DNA from: Symbiodinium natans
Lineage: Eukaryota > Sar > Dinophyceae > Suessiales > Symbiodiniaceae
Assembly (NCBI GenBank): GCA_905221605.1
Contig: CAJNDS010001413.1
Coordinates: 379,501 to 443,500, forward strand
Length of the DNA stretch: 64,000 nucleotides
Direction: 5' to 3'
Positions 1 to 12,937 of this stretch are shown here, in pieces (position 1 is the first letter of the stretch; each line of letters opens with the position of its first letter). A program made the position numbers and the translations under genes. Below the pieces are notes generated by a model, which made no database searches, was not told the DNA's origin, and saw nothing but the letters and a program-made list of their open reading frames with translations.

Positions 1-47
1 CCACGCCCTTGCCCAAACTTCGCCGCCCTGCTGGGGCTGGATGACTA

Positions 48-185
48 ACAGGCTCCTCGCCCGCAGCGTTCCGAACGCCAACCGAGCGAACGCATAAAGT
101 GCCGCATGGGGTCTTCTTGTTCCCCGCCCTCAACCTGAAGCACCTCATGGTCACCTCCAGTATCGTCTGTCCAAACGTAGTGGCT
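48..185 (-). pseudogene. Reverse-transcriptase relic at the window edge
   Basis: A minus-strand segment reads YVWTDDTGGDHEVLQVEGG followed by EQEDPM. This resembles the reverse-transcriptase stretch of dinoflagellate retroelements in which a YxWxDxxGxxHE...EGGEQGDPLMP segment precedes the catalytic FxDD. The expected GDP is EDP here. The downstream catalytic part would lie to the left of base 1, so only this fragment can be seen. No flanking ORF continues it, so it is most likely a decayed copy. The family assignment rests on motif resemblance only. Confidence 0.4.
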
Positions 186-1539
186 CACAGCAGGCAGCGA
201 CCGGGACGTCATCACCGGAGTCGGCGAGGTATGCGAGGTCGATTGCGACAGCTGGTTCGTCCCCAGTGTGCGGCGCGTTTGCGGCCAGAGGGGTGTCAGC
301 ACCTGAAAGATCCTGAAAAGATGGGATCAGCAGCTGCGCTTCGTGGCACAGGCGTGGGCACCCGCGTCCGAAACGCGAAACGCGTCCGAGTTACGGTCGA
401 GCGCGACAGCAAAAGCTAAGCTGCCGAAACGGTGCGAGTGCGGGTGACCTGGTGGTGGGCCGAATTGCTGTCGGGACAACACAGGGCCACACGGGGCCTG
501 GCGGACAGTGTGGGTCCTCAGTGCTTGGGGCTGCGGCAGTGGTGGCCGCGCCGCCGTTCGAACCAGCCGCTGCACCTCCCGGCGGCCGGGACATCAAACT
601 TTTTTCCCTCCACACATGTCTCAACGCGAAGGGAAGCGACTCGGCGACTCGGGCCCTCGGGCTCAGCGAGTGCCAGCACGGAGTCCGGGGCGGCGCCCCC
701 CACGGCACGTTGCGACGGAGAGCATGCTCCACCAGCGGCGTGAACACGCCGGGACATCAAACTCCCTTACTCAGACGTGCGCCTCTTATCAATCCAGGCG
801 GCGTGAGCAGCGTGGGCAAACCCATGACAAACGCCAGGCTAAGATTTCCAATTCGCTCGCTGAGTGCAGCAGAGCTTCCAAACAGTTCGTCCCCGCACGG
901 GCCTGAAGCGCGAATTGGAAGCGGCGCAACGTGTCCCCGGTCGCGATCCCTCGAACGCCTCCGGGACAATGCGAGGGCCTGCACGGTAGCGGGTACATCA
1001 GCATTCGCTCAAAGAGATCGCAGTACGCAAGCAAGACCAAGCCTCCGCGTCCTCCAGCAGCAGGCGATTGTGTTCCACCTGTGCCGGACAAGCCTGCAGT
1101 GCTGCCGTGCTTAGCCGTGCGCAAGCTTCTCCCAACTCAGCTGCAGTCGTCCACCATCGGCTGGCGCGGACGGGGCGGTCGCTTATCCGGGTCCGAAAGG
1201 AGGCGTAACGTGGCAGCATTGGCTGGCGCCAAGGGAGCGCTGGTGAGTGTTTGGCGTGCTCGCGACAACTCGGCGCAGCATCTACTGTATAGGAGTTCGC
1301 GCCAGCACCCAGCCTCGAAGGCTCGGATCCGTTGCAACAAGGCGGAAGGCCTTGTCATCCGCCGCAATCTGTTCAATCTCAAGAACCAAACGTGAATTCT
1401 TTTTTCTCTCCGCACTTTTTTCCGTCTGCGGGCGCGACCGCCTCGACGCCGTGCGCGCGTGCAAGAGTTGCCGAGCTTCGTGGGAAATGGTTGGACGCCG
1501 GTTGCAGAAAAACCGACGCCAAGAAGCGACAAGGTCAAA

Positions 1540-1775
1540 GCTAACGAAGCTTGGGCTGTTTGCGACGCGGCGACGGTGCGCTCGGGCGGGGTCGCGATGT
1601 AAACATCGTCCAAGAAGGGCGGCACAGGGATCTCGAGGAAGGTCGCTGCACGCGAGTTCTGCGCTGCGACGGAGATCACGCCACTCGACTGGAGGACCCG
1701 CGCAGCCTGGGCGCTTGCAACACGGCGGGGGTGCCTGATGCTTTCCAACAAGGAGGCGAATGGCAGCGCCGATCG
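1540..1775 (-). pseudogene. Degenerate reverse-transcriptase relic (FLDD motif)
   Basis: The minus strand at about 1595-1640 reads PPFLDDVYIATPPERT. This matches the catalytic FLDD(I/V)Y...PER(T/V) block of dinoflagellate non-LTR-like reverse transcriptases. Upstream (about 1690-1770) SALPFASLLESI could be a decayed form of the GDPLMPLLFSL block. The surrounding frame is arginine- and alanine-rich and not convincing as protein. No intact element ends are visible. It lies head-to-head with a plus-strand relic that begins near 1940. Confidence 0.45.
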
Positions 1776-1939
1776 ATTTCGGGATAAGTTTGCCGACGCT
1801 TGCAGCGCGCAGCGTTGCGCCGGGCGGGTTGCAGCCCCGGCTTGCGGCAGCCCCTCGCCCCGCAAGTCCGTGCAGCTGTTGAACTGGACCCGAGGGCCAC
1901 GGCCGCGACACCGTCCCGTCGCTCCTACCTTTCGCACGA

Positions 1940-2490
1940 GCCCATGTACGCGCGCACCGCCACTTATACTTGTGGTGGGACAATGCGGGACGACGAGATC
2001 GCGCAAGCTGAGGGCTGAGGGCGTCGAGCAGGGCAACCCCCTCGCCCCTCTCGCCGACACGACTCGCAAGAAGCCTCGAGCGCCTCTTTGCGGCCTGCCG
2101 AGCGCCTTGCGGCTTTCTTAGGCGACCTCTACATCGTCGCTGTCCCGGAACGCGCAGCACCGCTGACGCGCGTCGTCACCGGCGAGGTCGAGCGAGGAGC
2201 CGGGGTCGAACCAACCTGAGCAATAAGCGCGTTTACAACGTGGCAGGAGGAGACGCTGAGGCCGAGCTCCTCCAGAAACTGAAGCGCCTGCCCGATTTCC
2301 AAAGCGCTTGCAGCACCTGCTTCGAAACGTCCCTCCTGCAGACATCCTGCCATATGCCAGCGCGCTCACGACGATGCAATCTGGGCCGGGAGGGCGATGC
2401 CTGGGATGCTGCGAGGTCGCTTTTAGCCTTGGAGGTCTCGGCCTCTTAGCAGCTGAGCGAATTTCGCTGGCCGCAGGCGGTGAGGGCATC
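1940..2490 (+). pseudogene. Degenerate reverse-transcriptase relic, active site altered
   Basis: Reverse-transcriptase-like blocks occur in the right order on the plus strand but in different frames. They are MYARTATY...DDEIAQAEG (about 1943-2018), GVEQGNPLAPL (about 2020-2052), AAFLGDLYIVAVPERA (2109-2156), LLRNVPPADILPYASA (about 2312-2362) and SLGGLGLLAAERISLAAGG (about 2422-2480). The catalytic block has FLGD where FLDD is expected, so one catalytic aspartate is lost. The frame changes and internal stops show a pseudogene. The element family (non-LTR) is inferred from motif spacing; no poly(A) tail or target-site duplication was recognised. Confidence 0.5.
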
Positions 2491-3499
2491 GACCCGAAGA
2501 TCCTATACCCGTTTGGCCCAACGCTTGGCACGGCAGAGAAAGGACCTTTGGGTTTCAGTTTACAAGGTCCCGTTGTCAGGGAGATGCCACACGTGCGCGT
2601 CTGTTCTTCTCAAGCATAATCCCGAAATCCCCGTCGTCTCAGTACACCCGGATGGTCTACCCTGAACCCTATGGTCATTAAGCTCACCCTTCCCGGCCTC
2701 ACGAGACACGGCGTCCCAATACGACGGACACATCAGCGAGGAGGGGGGAGTTCGGGAGGGAAGGAGGGAAGGCCAGAAAAAGTCCCGCGCTGATGGTACT
2801 GGAGGAGGTTGTCGTCGCCCACCAATAGCGCATGCCCAGGAACCCCCGCCTCACTCACGACTCTCCCCATCGCACCTGCGCCATCCACAGCAGGGCGTGA
2901 ACATCCAGCTTCGATTTGCATACACAAATCTACTTCAGCGCTCGCTTGCGGCTGAGTCCTGCCGAAACTGGCATCTGTTTTGCAGTATTTTCGCATTTCC
3001 CGCAACATGTTTGCACATATTTCGCAACCCGAAAATTGATCTGCAAAAGTGTTTCGCAAAAATCTGTTGGGTTTTGTGTTCTGTGGCCCTAATCATCTCA
3101 TAATCGAGCTTGTTGGGCAAGAAGGCCGGCTCTGCGACTCGTGCTGGCGGATGGCCGCGGGCAGCCGGGCGTAAGGTGCACGCTCGTTATAGACCTGCCC
3201 GGAGTAGGGTGCAACGCCGGTCGAGCTTGGCTGCGCCACGCAGGATTCACGACGTTTGATTCCGTTTGATCATGTACGTACACATCAGCAGGACGCACTT
3301 GCATCTCTTTCGTTGGCGAACGATTCGGAGTACACGAGTTTTTTCGAGCTTTGGGGCAACATGCTGCAGTGCTCCTAGAAACAAACGAGGCACGCAAGAT
3401 GCTGTCGTACCCGCTGCACCCATCCAGTGACAGTAGGACCGTGTATGGGTCCTGGTCCATAGCCACGCGGACAAGGCCACCAACTCGCGCTTGAGCTAT

Positions 3500-3934
3500 T
3501 CATGGGCAAACTTGGGCATAAACTGACTTGAGCACGCATGTGATGTGCGAGGCGGCGGCTGCGGACAACCCAAGCTGGACCGGCAGAGCAGTAGTGCGCA
3601 AAAAATCCTCAAAGAGCGGGAGCGAGAGGAAGTCGCCCTGCTGCCCTCCCTCGGCATGCGTGATGATGTGAATATCAGGGACAGTCGTGAGTTGGCAGAG
3701 GGTGCATCTATTGGAACAGCGCCGGGATGTTGGGCAAGGCGCACGGCCAAAATCGGAAAAATGCGATAGCCGGCAGCTGTCACGCGCACACTTGCGGGCA
3801 AACTGCGAAAAAGTTCCAGGAAACGTTTGCTTCAGTGCGGGGTTCTTTATCAACCGTCGCCTCAGCAGCATCTTCTGCTGATCATCTTGATGAGCCATAC
3901 TTGTGTCCAAATGTGCAGGCTCAGAGGCTAGCAA
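3500..3934 (-). pseudogene. Reverse-transcriptase relic (EGGQQGD block)
   Basis: A 144-codon minus-strand frame contains HAEGGQQGDFLSLPLF at about 3620-3665. It resembles the (Q/H)AEGGEQGDPLMPLLF block of the relics at the left edge. The proline after GD is replaced by phenylalanine. The preceding residues do not clearly match, and no FLDD block is evident downstream at 3100-3480. I read it as another decayed copy of the same kind of retroelement. It could also be chance resemblance, since the match spans only about 15 residues. Confidence 0.35.
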
Positions 3935-6900
3935 GCGTATGAGTTCAGATACAGCGCATGCGCTACCAACATCCCGAAGCTTCGATGATGCTAGACACAG
4001 TTCCTAGAGACGGTGTGCAGAGCATGGGCTGCCAACCCTACATCAAACGGGGAGTGACAATGCAGCGGTCATTTTCCCCTACCGTCCTCTCCCCTTTTGG
4101 GGTGCTACTCCACAGATGTGAGAAGTCAGGTGCACCAAATCGTCAACAAACTCATGTCATTCTTTACTTACTTGTTCATCTCAGCCTGACATCTCTGGTT
4201 TCAGCTACGCCCTCAGGGTCACAGCATTCGCCCTGAGAGCAAATGTTGTGCATCATGAAAAGCTTCATGGAATCCACGATTCGGGTCATGAGCTCCGCGA
4301 TGTCCGCGGTAACGACACAGCTCGAGCACATTCAGAGCCACCCCACCCGACCCAACACCTTCCGCAGCACGACACAAGTGAATAACACGAAGCCTCCCCT
4401 CGGTACAGCAGCACTACCACTGACGAACGGGGCCCCCAAACACACGCTTCCACTCGGTACCGCTGCGCTGCTACACTAATATCTTCACAAGTCCATCGAA
4501 GTCACGCATCAATGCTCGAACCCTTGCTGAGGCTTTGGAAGCAACGAGCTATGCCAAATCGCCAGGACCGGCTAAAAGCCCAAACTCTCCGTGGACCATG
4601 GTAAACGCTTGACCAATGCAACAGTGTTGGATCAACACCCTTAACTCCAAACCCCCCAATGCTTAGCCTGGTAACAGTGACCGGACAAAGGCAAACCATT
4701 CAGAAGACGCAGGCCTGCAGCAACCTGGAACTGCTCCTCCTGAGTTTCTTAGGGTCTCGGGTTCTGGCTCAACCCATTTCGATGCTTGAGGCAAGCAAGT
4801 TTGTGTAAGCAGCCGAGCCAAAATGACCTCCCTCCCCCACCAACCCGTCCTCCTCCTCGCTTTCTGCAGAATCCTCATCCTGAGAGTCCGAATCGCTCAC
4901 CCGCTCGGAACCGCTGCTGTCCTGATGAGCCGTTGAGAGGTTGGATATGGTTTTGCCATCACGTCTGACAAACTCACGAAAGAGTGCAGGAACATGCAGG
5001 AACTATCGCATCACCATGGCAGGGCTCCGCAAACTCGGACTTTTTCGCTTCGAAGCGCTTGCGCCCCTGGGCAATAGAGCAAACTGGTAGCATGTAAGCA
5101 GGTCAAGGAACAACTTCGCTTTTTGATGAACAAAAGGTCGCCTTGCAAGGAGTGGCTTCAACTAAATCTATGCGCTGGGGAACACTCCGCTCGTTTGGAG
5201 GAATGGCTGCGCAATCCTAAGGATGCAACACATTCAACACATAGTTAAGTCCAGTATTGGGAAAGATCCTAGACTAGAGGGAAGGTTAGGACTTGGAGCA
5301 GGCCAGCCATGGGTTTAGGAGCTGCTGCAGCTGCAAGAGAGAGAAAAAAAAAAAAACAAGACACACATTACTGCCGACATTGCCCTCCTGTTACCTCGGT
5401 CGCATCAGCAGTGTCCCATTGCGAGATGTCTGGAGCTCCAAAAATTGAAAAGAACAATTCCCCGGCCACCCCTAGTCATGATCAGACAAAGAAGGAGATG
5501 CCAACCTCTCAACTTTTCAAGAAGGATTCCAATTCCAAACCCTGCCCAAAGCACGAAGCTGAATGCCGAATCAGTCAAACCCCAGCCCCGAAAACCCAAA
5601 ACTCATCGGGCGGGCCTGATGCGGATGCTTTTCGCGTTGCCTCTGCTGGAGAATCTTCTGCCCAACACCTTCAAGGGAAAATCTGGGGCATCAGAGGGTT
5701 TAATAGTCTTTAATGAAGTCTTTAACGACTTGGGGTTTTGGGACTTGCTCGTGGACCAAAGGCCTCGCGGACTGTTGGTTGGACCTGCGCAAGACACTTG
5801 CAAGGCCAACAGCAGGCCCCCAGAAAGCCCCCTCAAAAGCAGCTACTCGTTCCATAGCTGGGCCTGTCAGCGACTCGGCAACCTTGGAGATTGCTGAGTG
5901 GAAATGAATTTTGGGATTTCTTGTCCGCGTGTCGCCCAAAGCAGGTTGCAGGCCGAGGCACTTCCTTCTTGAGTCTTCTGAACTCGTCCAGGTTCATGAA
6001 GCCTGGAGCAACACGATTTTCGGCTAGGGCAGTGGACCTCTTGCTGTACGTAAGGTGGTGAGGCAAGGATGCCTACTGACTACTGACGACACATAGACTT
6101 CCACAGACTTCTACATGTCGGGAATTGCCAAACCGTTGCCACTGTTGCAACCGTTCAAGCGTTTAACCCGTGATTTTGTGGTCAGCCGCTGCCTGAAGGA
6201 GTTTCAGCATCAGTCTTTGCATTTGCCTGCCGCTGACTGCCATGATATGCTGACTGCAACAAATTTGCGAGGCAAGCTTTGGGACGGAACTGACCCGTGC
6301 ACATGCCGAGCCCTGGAAGCACCTTCAGCAGCAAGGTGCCGTCAGAGAAGCGAGACTGGCAAGATGAATGGATTGAGGGAACTAAGACCAAACTCAACAA
6401 ACTCAACCTGCGAACCCGGTTGACAGGTGACGAAACTCAATCAGCCACAAGCACCAAGGAGCAACGCTGCTTGGCACGATCCTCAACATGAACTCTGATG
6501 AGAAAAGAAAGCTCAAGGCATCAAAAGACCGTCTGCAAGAAAATCAAGGTGGTGCAGCAGAGACCTCGTCCAAGAACCATGGGACAGCTCTGCACGCAAG
6601 TCGTCTGAGTCATCTGCAACGAAGGTGTCGATTCGAGCCTCCACTCTACTCTGCCTCAGCTCCATGTGGTTCTGCACTCTTTTGAAATTGAATGAGAAGA
6701 GAGCAAGATTGTACTCTCCAGTCACTCCAGTGCAGATTAGGCGCTGTAAATCCAACCATTTCACCAGAGCAACATAGAACCTTCCGTTCCGACGGCAACG
6801 CAAGTGCCAGCGCAGCATTGATACCGCACTGGCAAAGCACTGGCACAGCACACTCGCAGTTGTAGGGGAGATGCTCGCTGAAGCGAACATCAGTTCGCTC

Positions 6901-7929
6901 CGGGACGCAGTCCAAGCCTTCACAGAACCGGGGACTAACTAGGTGTTCCTCACACCCAACATGCTTGGTGAAGTGAACTGACCGCATGCGTGGAATAATA
7001 ACCAAGCCAGAAATGCCTGTGAGTCCCCTCCGCATGTAGCGGCTCCGGGCATGGTTGCGCTTGCGAACGGCGTTGATGTGCTGCTGGAGCAGCATCACCT
7101 TCAATAAGTCATCGACATTCCCCGGCGGTCGTTTGCATGCAGCGCTTCAGCCTCGTCATCGGTGACCCCATCGTACAGATCCTCCATGTGCCGAGACATT
7201 CGACAAAGAAGCGGTTCACGGACTCAAGTTCGGGCAGCGCTCGAGCCGTGATTTCTCACCAAGCTTAAGGTCTCCCGATTGTCCTGCACCAGGCTGAGGA
7301 ACTCTGGACCTTGAACCTGAAGCCCATCATGGTTTCACAGGGATCCTCAAGGGTTCAAGGGTGGTTCTGGACGTTGTCCTTCAGTCATCCAACTGCAGCT
7401 CATCTGTCAGATGAAGCTCAAGAGCATAATAGTAACAACTGCAACAACTGACCCGGAACTTGTTGCTTATAATTTCTTATGGCCCCTTGCAGTTCTCTCA
7501 AGTGCATTGAATGTATTGAAATGAGATGAAGCCTGCGCCTCCCAACTTTTCCGTGGGACCTCCCGCGGCCCACTGCGCCATACATAGATTTCCACTGAGG
7601 TGTCGACCCCGATTCGGCCGCCCACCGCGTACGTGCAAAACACGTCCCACACCTGTCTTCAGCCGACGGCTCAGTGCAGGCGTTGTGGGTCTTAGCCATC
7701 TTAGCCGCTCTAGCCTCTTCCACATCCAGCACCGACCAGCCAGTCTGCCTCAAGCGCTGGGGCAGCTGCTGACGAAATAGTCTGATAACTTATCGAAATA
7801 TCAGCACAATTCTGAGAGGAGCACTTTGCCAGGTGAGCCAGCCTAAAAGAAACTAAGCAGTGTCGCGGAAGATGTTCACTGAACTTGCAGCTGAGTGATG
7901 AGCACTTTCTCGTCTAGCTTTTCAGCCGG

Positions 7930-8090
7930 TTGTTGTTGTTGTTGTAGGGGTATCTTAGCACACGGAGACAGACAGACAGGCAGGCAGACAACCGCGCACA
8001 CACACACACACACACGCACACTTATACTGCTACACTTGCACCCCTAAACCCTAAACCCTATATAACCCCTAAACCCTAAACCGTACTTAC
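7930..8090. repeat. Mixed microsatellites with a short telomere-like tract
   Basis: In order there are GTT repeats (about 7931-7946), CAGA/CAGG repeats (about 7967-7990), a CA run (about 7997-8013) and two short runs of CCCTAAA (about 8042-8084). CCCTAAA is the complement of the TTTAGGG telomere repeat reported for dinoflagellates and plants. The tract is too short and too interrupted to be a chromosome end. Confidence 0.75.
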
Positions 8091-8213
8091 ACCTGCACTT
8101 GCACCTGCACCTGCACCTGCACTTGCGCTCGCACTCGCACTCGCGCTCGCACCCGCACTTGCACTTGCACTTGCACTTGCACTCACACATGCACTTGCAC
8201 TTGCACTTCACTA
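8091..8213. repeat. CTTGCA/CACCTG-type hexamer array
   Basis: Tandem six-base units of the form CTTGCA, CCTGCA and CTCGCA run for about 120 bases. All frames stay open, giving His-Leu repeats on plus and Cys-Lys repeats on minus, so the frames are a by-product of the repeat. Confidence 0.85.
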
Positions 8214-8230
8214 CACTGTCACCACACTTT

Positions 8231-8300
8231 AAAGCAAGGAAGGAAGAAAGGAAGGAAGGAAGCAAGCAAGGAAGGAAGGAAGAAAGGAAGGAAGGAATGA
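8231..8300. repeat. GGAA purine microsatellite
   Basis: Imperfect tandem GGAA/GCAA units on the plus strand form a strand-asymmetric purine tract directly after the hexamer array. Confidence 0.85.
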
Positions 8301-11300
8301 ATCGAAATGTGGCACGCGGCCGTGTCATGATTGAAGCCAAGACACTTTAGGGGCCAATGTGCAAGAAGCCGAAAGTGGCCCGAGCGGACAGGGTAAGAAG
8401 CGGCCAAAAGCTTGACGGGCATATCAGCATCTGCAAAGACCAAAATTGGTGGCAAGCTCCAGCGGGTGCGCTGCAGGAAAGGCTGCCAACCTACTTGAGA
8501 GGGCCACAGCTGGGACGCATAGGCTGAAAAGCAACAAAACGTGGCCCGTGGGCTCATGGAGGCGCCCGGGCCCGTGACGGCCGTGAACCTCTGGACAAAT
8601 TGATTGTGATTCACGGAGATGATTTTCGCAAGAAGTCAGAAGGCGAGAAAGTTGATCGGGTACATGGGGTTCTGTTTTACTTAATTTGATTCTACGCGCC
8701 CACGGGAACCAATAACTGGTTGTTCGTGCAGGTCCGTGAGCCTGTCTGGGGCTGTGGGCGGCTGCAGGGTGCAAGGGAGGACGCTGAAAGGGGCGGGAAT
8801 CGCGTAAGCACTCCGCAGTTGGCAAGCTGCAAGGGTCGGCAAATGTGGAGAAACCTGCAGGCAACCACGGCGGAATGCCACACGGGAAAGCTGCAAAACG
8901 CAACTGGCGCGAAAAGAAGGGCCAGGAACTGTGGCAGCACAAGGAGGCCAAACGGGAAAGCCGCAAAGTGCACTGCGCGAGAGACCGCCAGGAAAATGGA
9001 GGCCACACGTAGAAGCGTCTGTGGCCAGGAGGGACATGCAGTGGCGAAGTCCTCCCTTTTTCAAAAGCTGTCAATGGAGAGCCCCCGCATACACTTCCGC
9101 TTCCAATTGCAGTTGCACAGCACGGAATGCTGCTAGCAGACACAGCACGTGCCAACTTGCCATCTCAATGGCACCTCCGAAATCCACTCCTGGGGCGAAT
9201 GAGGCGATCACGCGCGGAGTCGAAACAATGCCTTGGCTGAGGGCTGCGGATTCTGAATGTGCCCGTCATGGAGACTCTGGTGCTCAAATGAGCCATGAGG
9301 CTGCATGCAGAGGTCATGGCGATAAGCTATCATCAAACATAGGTTCCGATGCGATTCCTGCGAAGCCAGTCGTACCAAGCTGCCAAAAGATCGCCTTCGA
9401 TGCGAACCATTCTGCGCATCCGATTTTCGGCGCGCTTGGTCCTGAAATGTGACTCTGGCACTCATGGTTCCCAACACCTAGTGCGCTGATGAGCACTGAC
9501 CAAATTAGCACGAATGCTTTGCTCCCACGATGTGCAGCTTCCTAACATGCATGATTGAATTTCCTCAACGGAAGAAAAGTCAGCTTTTCATGCGGCATGT
9601 CCTTACGAAGAGCCGGCATCGTGACCACTAAGCCTGTTGCGCTCTGCACTATATAGATGTGGGGTGGTCTGAAGCTCATGCTCAATGTGACGAACCAAGC
9701 GTGACACGAACAGCTCCACAACTACATGCAATTAACTTGCCAGCTGTATACCGATTTGCACCGCACCGCCCGTCTCAGCATTCTCTGCCCGCCTTTGAGT
9801 TGGTCTATTTGTTCTTCGACTACCTGGCGAACAGAGTCTCGTGGTACTGTGCACTGTTGACTATGCCACGCTATGCCGTGTGAGCATAACGTGCCGTGGA
9901 TGCCTTGGCTTCTGCAGCGCGAACCATCTCCATCTCCTGGCTCGTGTACCCCCAGGGCACGATGCTAATGTCAGAGTCTCTTGACGACCAACTGATGCGC
10001 CTTTCTTGAGTTGACTAACGCACGATCAATCAACCACAATCGATCACAGAAGTTTTGCGGAATGGGAAATCCCAACGACGTGCCAGTGGTGATTCTAGAA
10101 AGCTACTATGGCTTATATGACTTGTGTTTGTAATATTCTGGCGGCCTCCGCAGATCCCCGGGCAGCATTTGGAAAGGCAAACCCGCAGTCTATGCGAAAT
10201 CGTTGAAAGATGTTGGGTGATGTTGGAAGCGTTCTTTCCACGACATTACCGGACCCGAAGCCTAGAACTTGTGTCAAAGCTTCTGGCACGTCATTTCAAC
10301 TTTTGCATTGTCATGGAAACTCGGACTGCAGATTCGAGTCTGCAATGCCAAGATATGCCAAGCATTTACAACAGCACCCACACAAGCGCCTGCATCGGTG
10401 AGGCGCAAAACCCAGAAAGTTTAGAGTTCACTTTTGGCCAAGTAGAAAAAGTGGATAGAAGCCCGCTGCATCTCAAATATCAAGAGGATGTGACAGCGAC
10501 GAAGTCGAAGCAGGCAACCACTGGAACTTCTGCAAAAGCCACAAGTGCACCCCCGGCAGCCAGCATTGTGAGCATCATCAACATCCGTTTTCCCTTCACC
10601 CATACTAGCCTAAGGCAAATCAGCAAAGACGGACAGAAGACGAAATAAAGAGCTCCTCGCTTCCGTGTCAACTCCATGGCACATACCACAGAAAAAAACA
10701 TCGAAATAAACAGTTCCAAATACAGAAACAACGCGCTCAAGCGAAACCTTTCCTGCAGCGTCTGGACACCTTGCACGACCTCCGCTGAGTGACCACACCA
10801 GAGTGCAAAAACTACAAGCGATCTACAGGCTCCGCGGATTACAGTACGCGCATCGACACGGGAGAAGTAGATTTGGAGAGAGGTCCGGTGTTCTTGAAAC
10901 CCGAACCGGGAACACCTGCACTTTCCCCCTGCTAGAAGCAAACGAGCAGAGCGGGGGGTGGGGGGTCAGTGAGGTATAGAGACGTATAGAGCATAGAGTC
11001 TTCAACAGAAATACAGGCTTGCAGGGGAAGCGGCTTTTGGCAGGCAGACCACGTACTCTGAAACATTGCCAGCGAGGGAGCATAAGGGCCCACCGAGCTC
11101 GCACAACAAACCTATCAAACGGCGATATTAATACAGAATTGGGGGCCCTTGATGAGCCGATGGGATACTGAATCAGTTGAGTTGATCCCGGCATATCCCG
11201 GCCAGACTCGGCTTCACACAACTGAAGGGCACAGGCATCACTCTTCCAAGAGGTCTTTCAAGCGTCGCGGGACTGTCAAGAGGAGAAGAGAGGGAGGTCC

Positions 11301-12765
11301 ATGTCGCGCTTGCCATGCGCATTGTAATAGCGTTTGACTCTGCAATGCGATGTCCTCTTCAGGATGAAGAACACCACAAGCATCCCACACCTTGTTGCGG
11401 TTGCTTCTGATGTTTGTACTCGAAAATGATCTTCTGGCACAGTCGCAGCGCGTGGGACGCTAAGGGCCTGGCTGAGCGTGGGAAAGTCGTGGTCATGGTT
11501 TTCATCTGCGCAAGCAGCCATGACAGAAAGCCCTCTGGCAAGCAGCAAAAAGGCACAAGAGAACACGCATGCTCAGAGCTTGGCCATGGCAGATACCATC
11601 TCACGAACTTGGCCGCGCTGGTTCAGAAACCTGGTGGATACATACATATACATGTATATACATATATAATGTATATGGGTATCGAGAGTCGTGCCGCAGG
11701 CTGCGCTGAAGCAACATCATACAAATGTCATGCTCTGTTGTACTAATGTTTATTGCAAATTTGTTTGCTGTTTCAGCTCTCCTCTTCTCCTGAGCCAGTA
11801 GCCCCGCACTCTTGCCCCTTGGCCTGTCGAAGTTGGAGATGCTGGACGAGGCCTGACTGCTAAGGCATGGCAGGAGCAGTTTTTGAGGGGGACTGTCGAA
11901 AACATGCTGTGTGACCGCGTGACTGTCGAACTGTGGCCATGGCCCTCGCCCAGCTCCTGAAAGAAGCTCGGCATCACGTAAGTCCATGTGAACCAGTTGC
12001 CGTGAGCATTGTTAATGCCATCTGCGTACCGTGACAAGTGCATACTGTCACTCGCTGTCACTCCTTCTCCGGTCACCGAATATGGAGTCCCGGGAGGCTT
12101 CCCCTTCCGAACCTCTGCGGACTGGAAGCGGGAGCGTAAAGCCCGTGACTCTGCCTGCCGGTTCTGATGATACCAGTGTGTCACAAGCTCGAAGATCCCA
12201 AAAGCACAAAAGCCACGCCTAAAGACTGAGATGCTTCGGGACTTCGCCTCGGTCCGAGTGATCGCCCTCTCAGCTCTCGCTGAGCTCTGCGTCTGCTCGG
12301 AGCCCCACATGCTCGACTCCCTTGTCGGGCCCGGCCACGTGTAGGCTGCCTTTTTGCATCTTCTTGCACAAGCAATTCAAGTACCCGCCAGCACGCAACC
12401 ATCTGCAGACTCCATTTCCTGCTGTTCAGACTGCGAAAAGATGCGAAAAGCAGCCTCTTGTTCCGGGCTCCAGGCTCCAGCAATACCCACGTTGTTCGCC
12501 ATTTCTGACAGATTCGATAAGTAGGGCGACAAAGCAGCGCATCTGTGGCTCGTGGCGCGGCCTTCTTCCAAGGTGGTTGGAAGCGGAAGAGCTATGTCCG
12601 GCCTGAGGGTGACATGCAACAAAGAAAGAGAGAAAGTCCGGGCTCCACGCCTAAGGCCAGTGCGAGCCTGAGCTGACCCTCGAAGCCGTCCAGTCAGGAT
12701 TCACCTCTCCAGGCGCCTCTTCGAACGGCTCTTCGGGTCCTTCCATGCTCCCTTTGCATTAAAGT

Positions 12766-12913
12766 TGACAGCGCCCACTTCGAATCTATGGCTCGGACTC
12801 AATTTTACGCACACTGCAAAGTCAGTAGCTTAAGGATCAAGAGGGCCCTCTGTGGGCCGAAAAGAAAGACCGCGAGTGATATGGCCAGGGAGGAAGCCTC
12901 CACTGATTTCACA
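12766..12913 (-). repeat. 3' LTR of the copia element
   Basis: This 148-base direct repeat is the downstream LTR in element orientation. It matches the copy at 19978-20125. The coding frame of pol ends at 12938, 25 bases inside the element. Confidence 0.93.
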
Positions 12914-12937
12914 GCTCCCAAAACTCTTTCTGGCCAT

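Larger units (their letters stand above)
4000..12765. other. No recognisable gene; unique sequence with simple repeats
   Basis: I see only short open frames and no family motif here. A minus-strand stretch at about 6650-7100 reads smoothly (for example SGLVIIPRMRSVHFTKHVGC) and could be an exon, but I cannot name it. A hydrophobic minus-strand frame at 10480-10940 is similarly unassigned. The simple repeats at 7930-8300 are listed separately. Confidence 0.4.

Noticed and set aside
1137-2160. Two long overlapping minus-strand open frames (310 and 292 codons) that look like genes
   Set aside because: They overlap each other in different frames, are Arg/Ala-rich from high GC, and only a short part matches reverse transcriptase. 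I kept only the RT relic.
8044-8350. His-Leu and Cys-Lys repeat proteins
   Set aside because: Translation of the CTTGCA hexamer array on the two strands.
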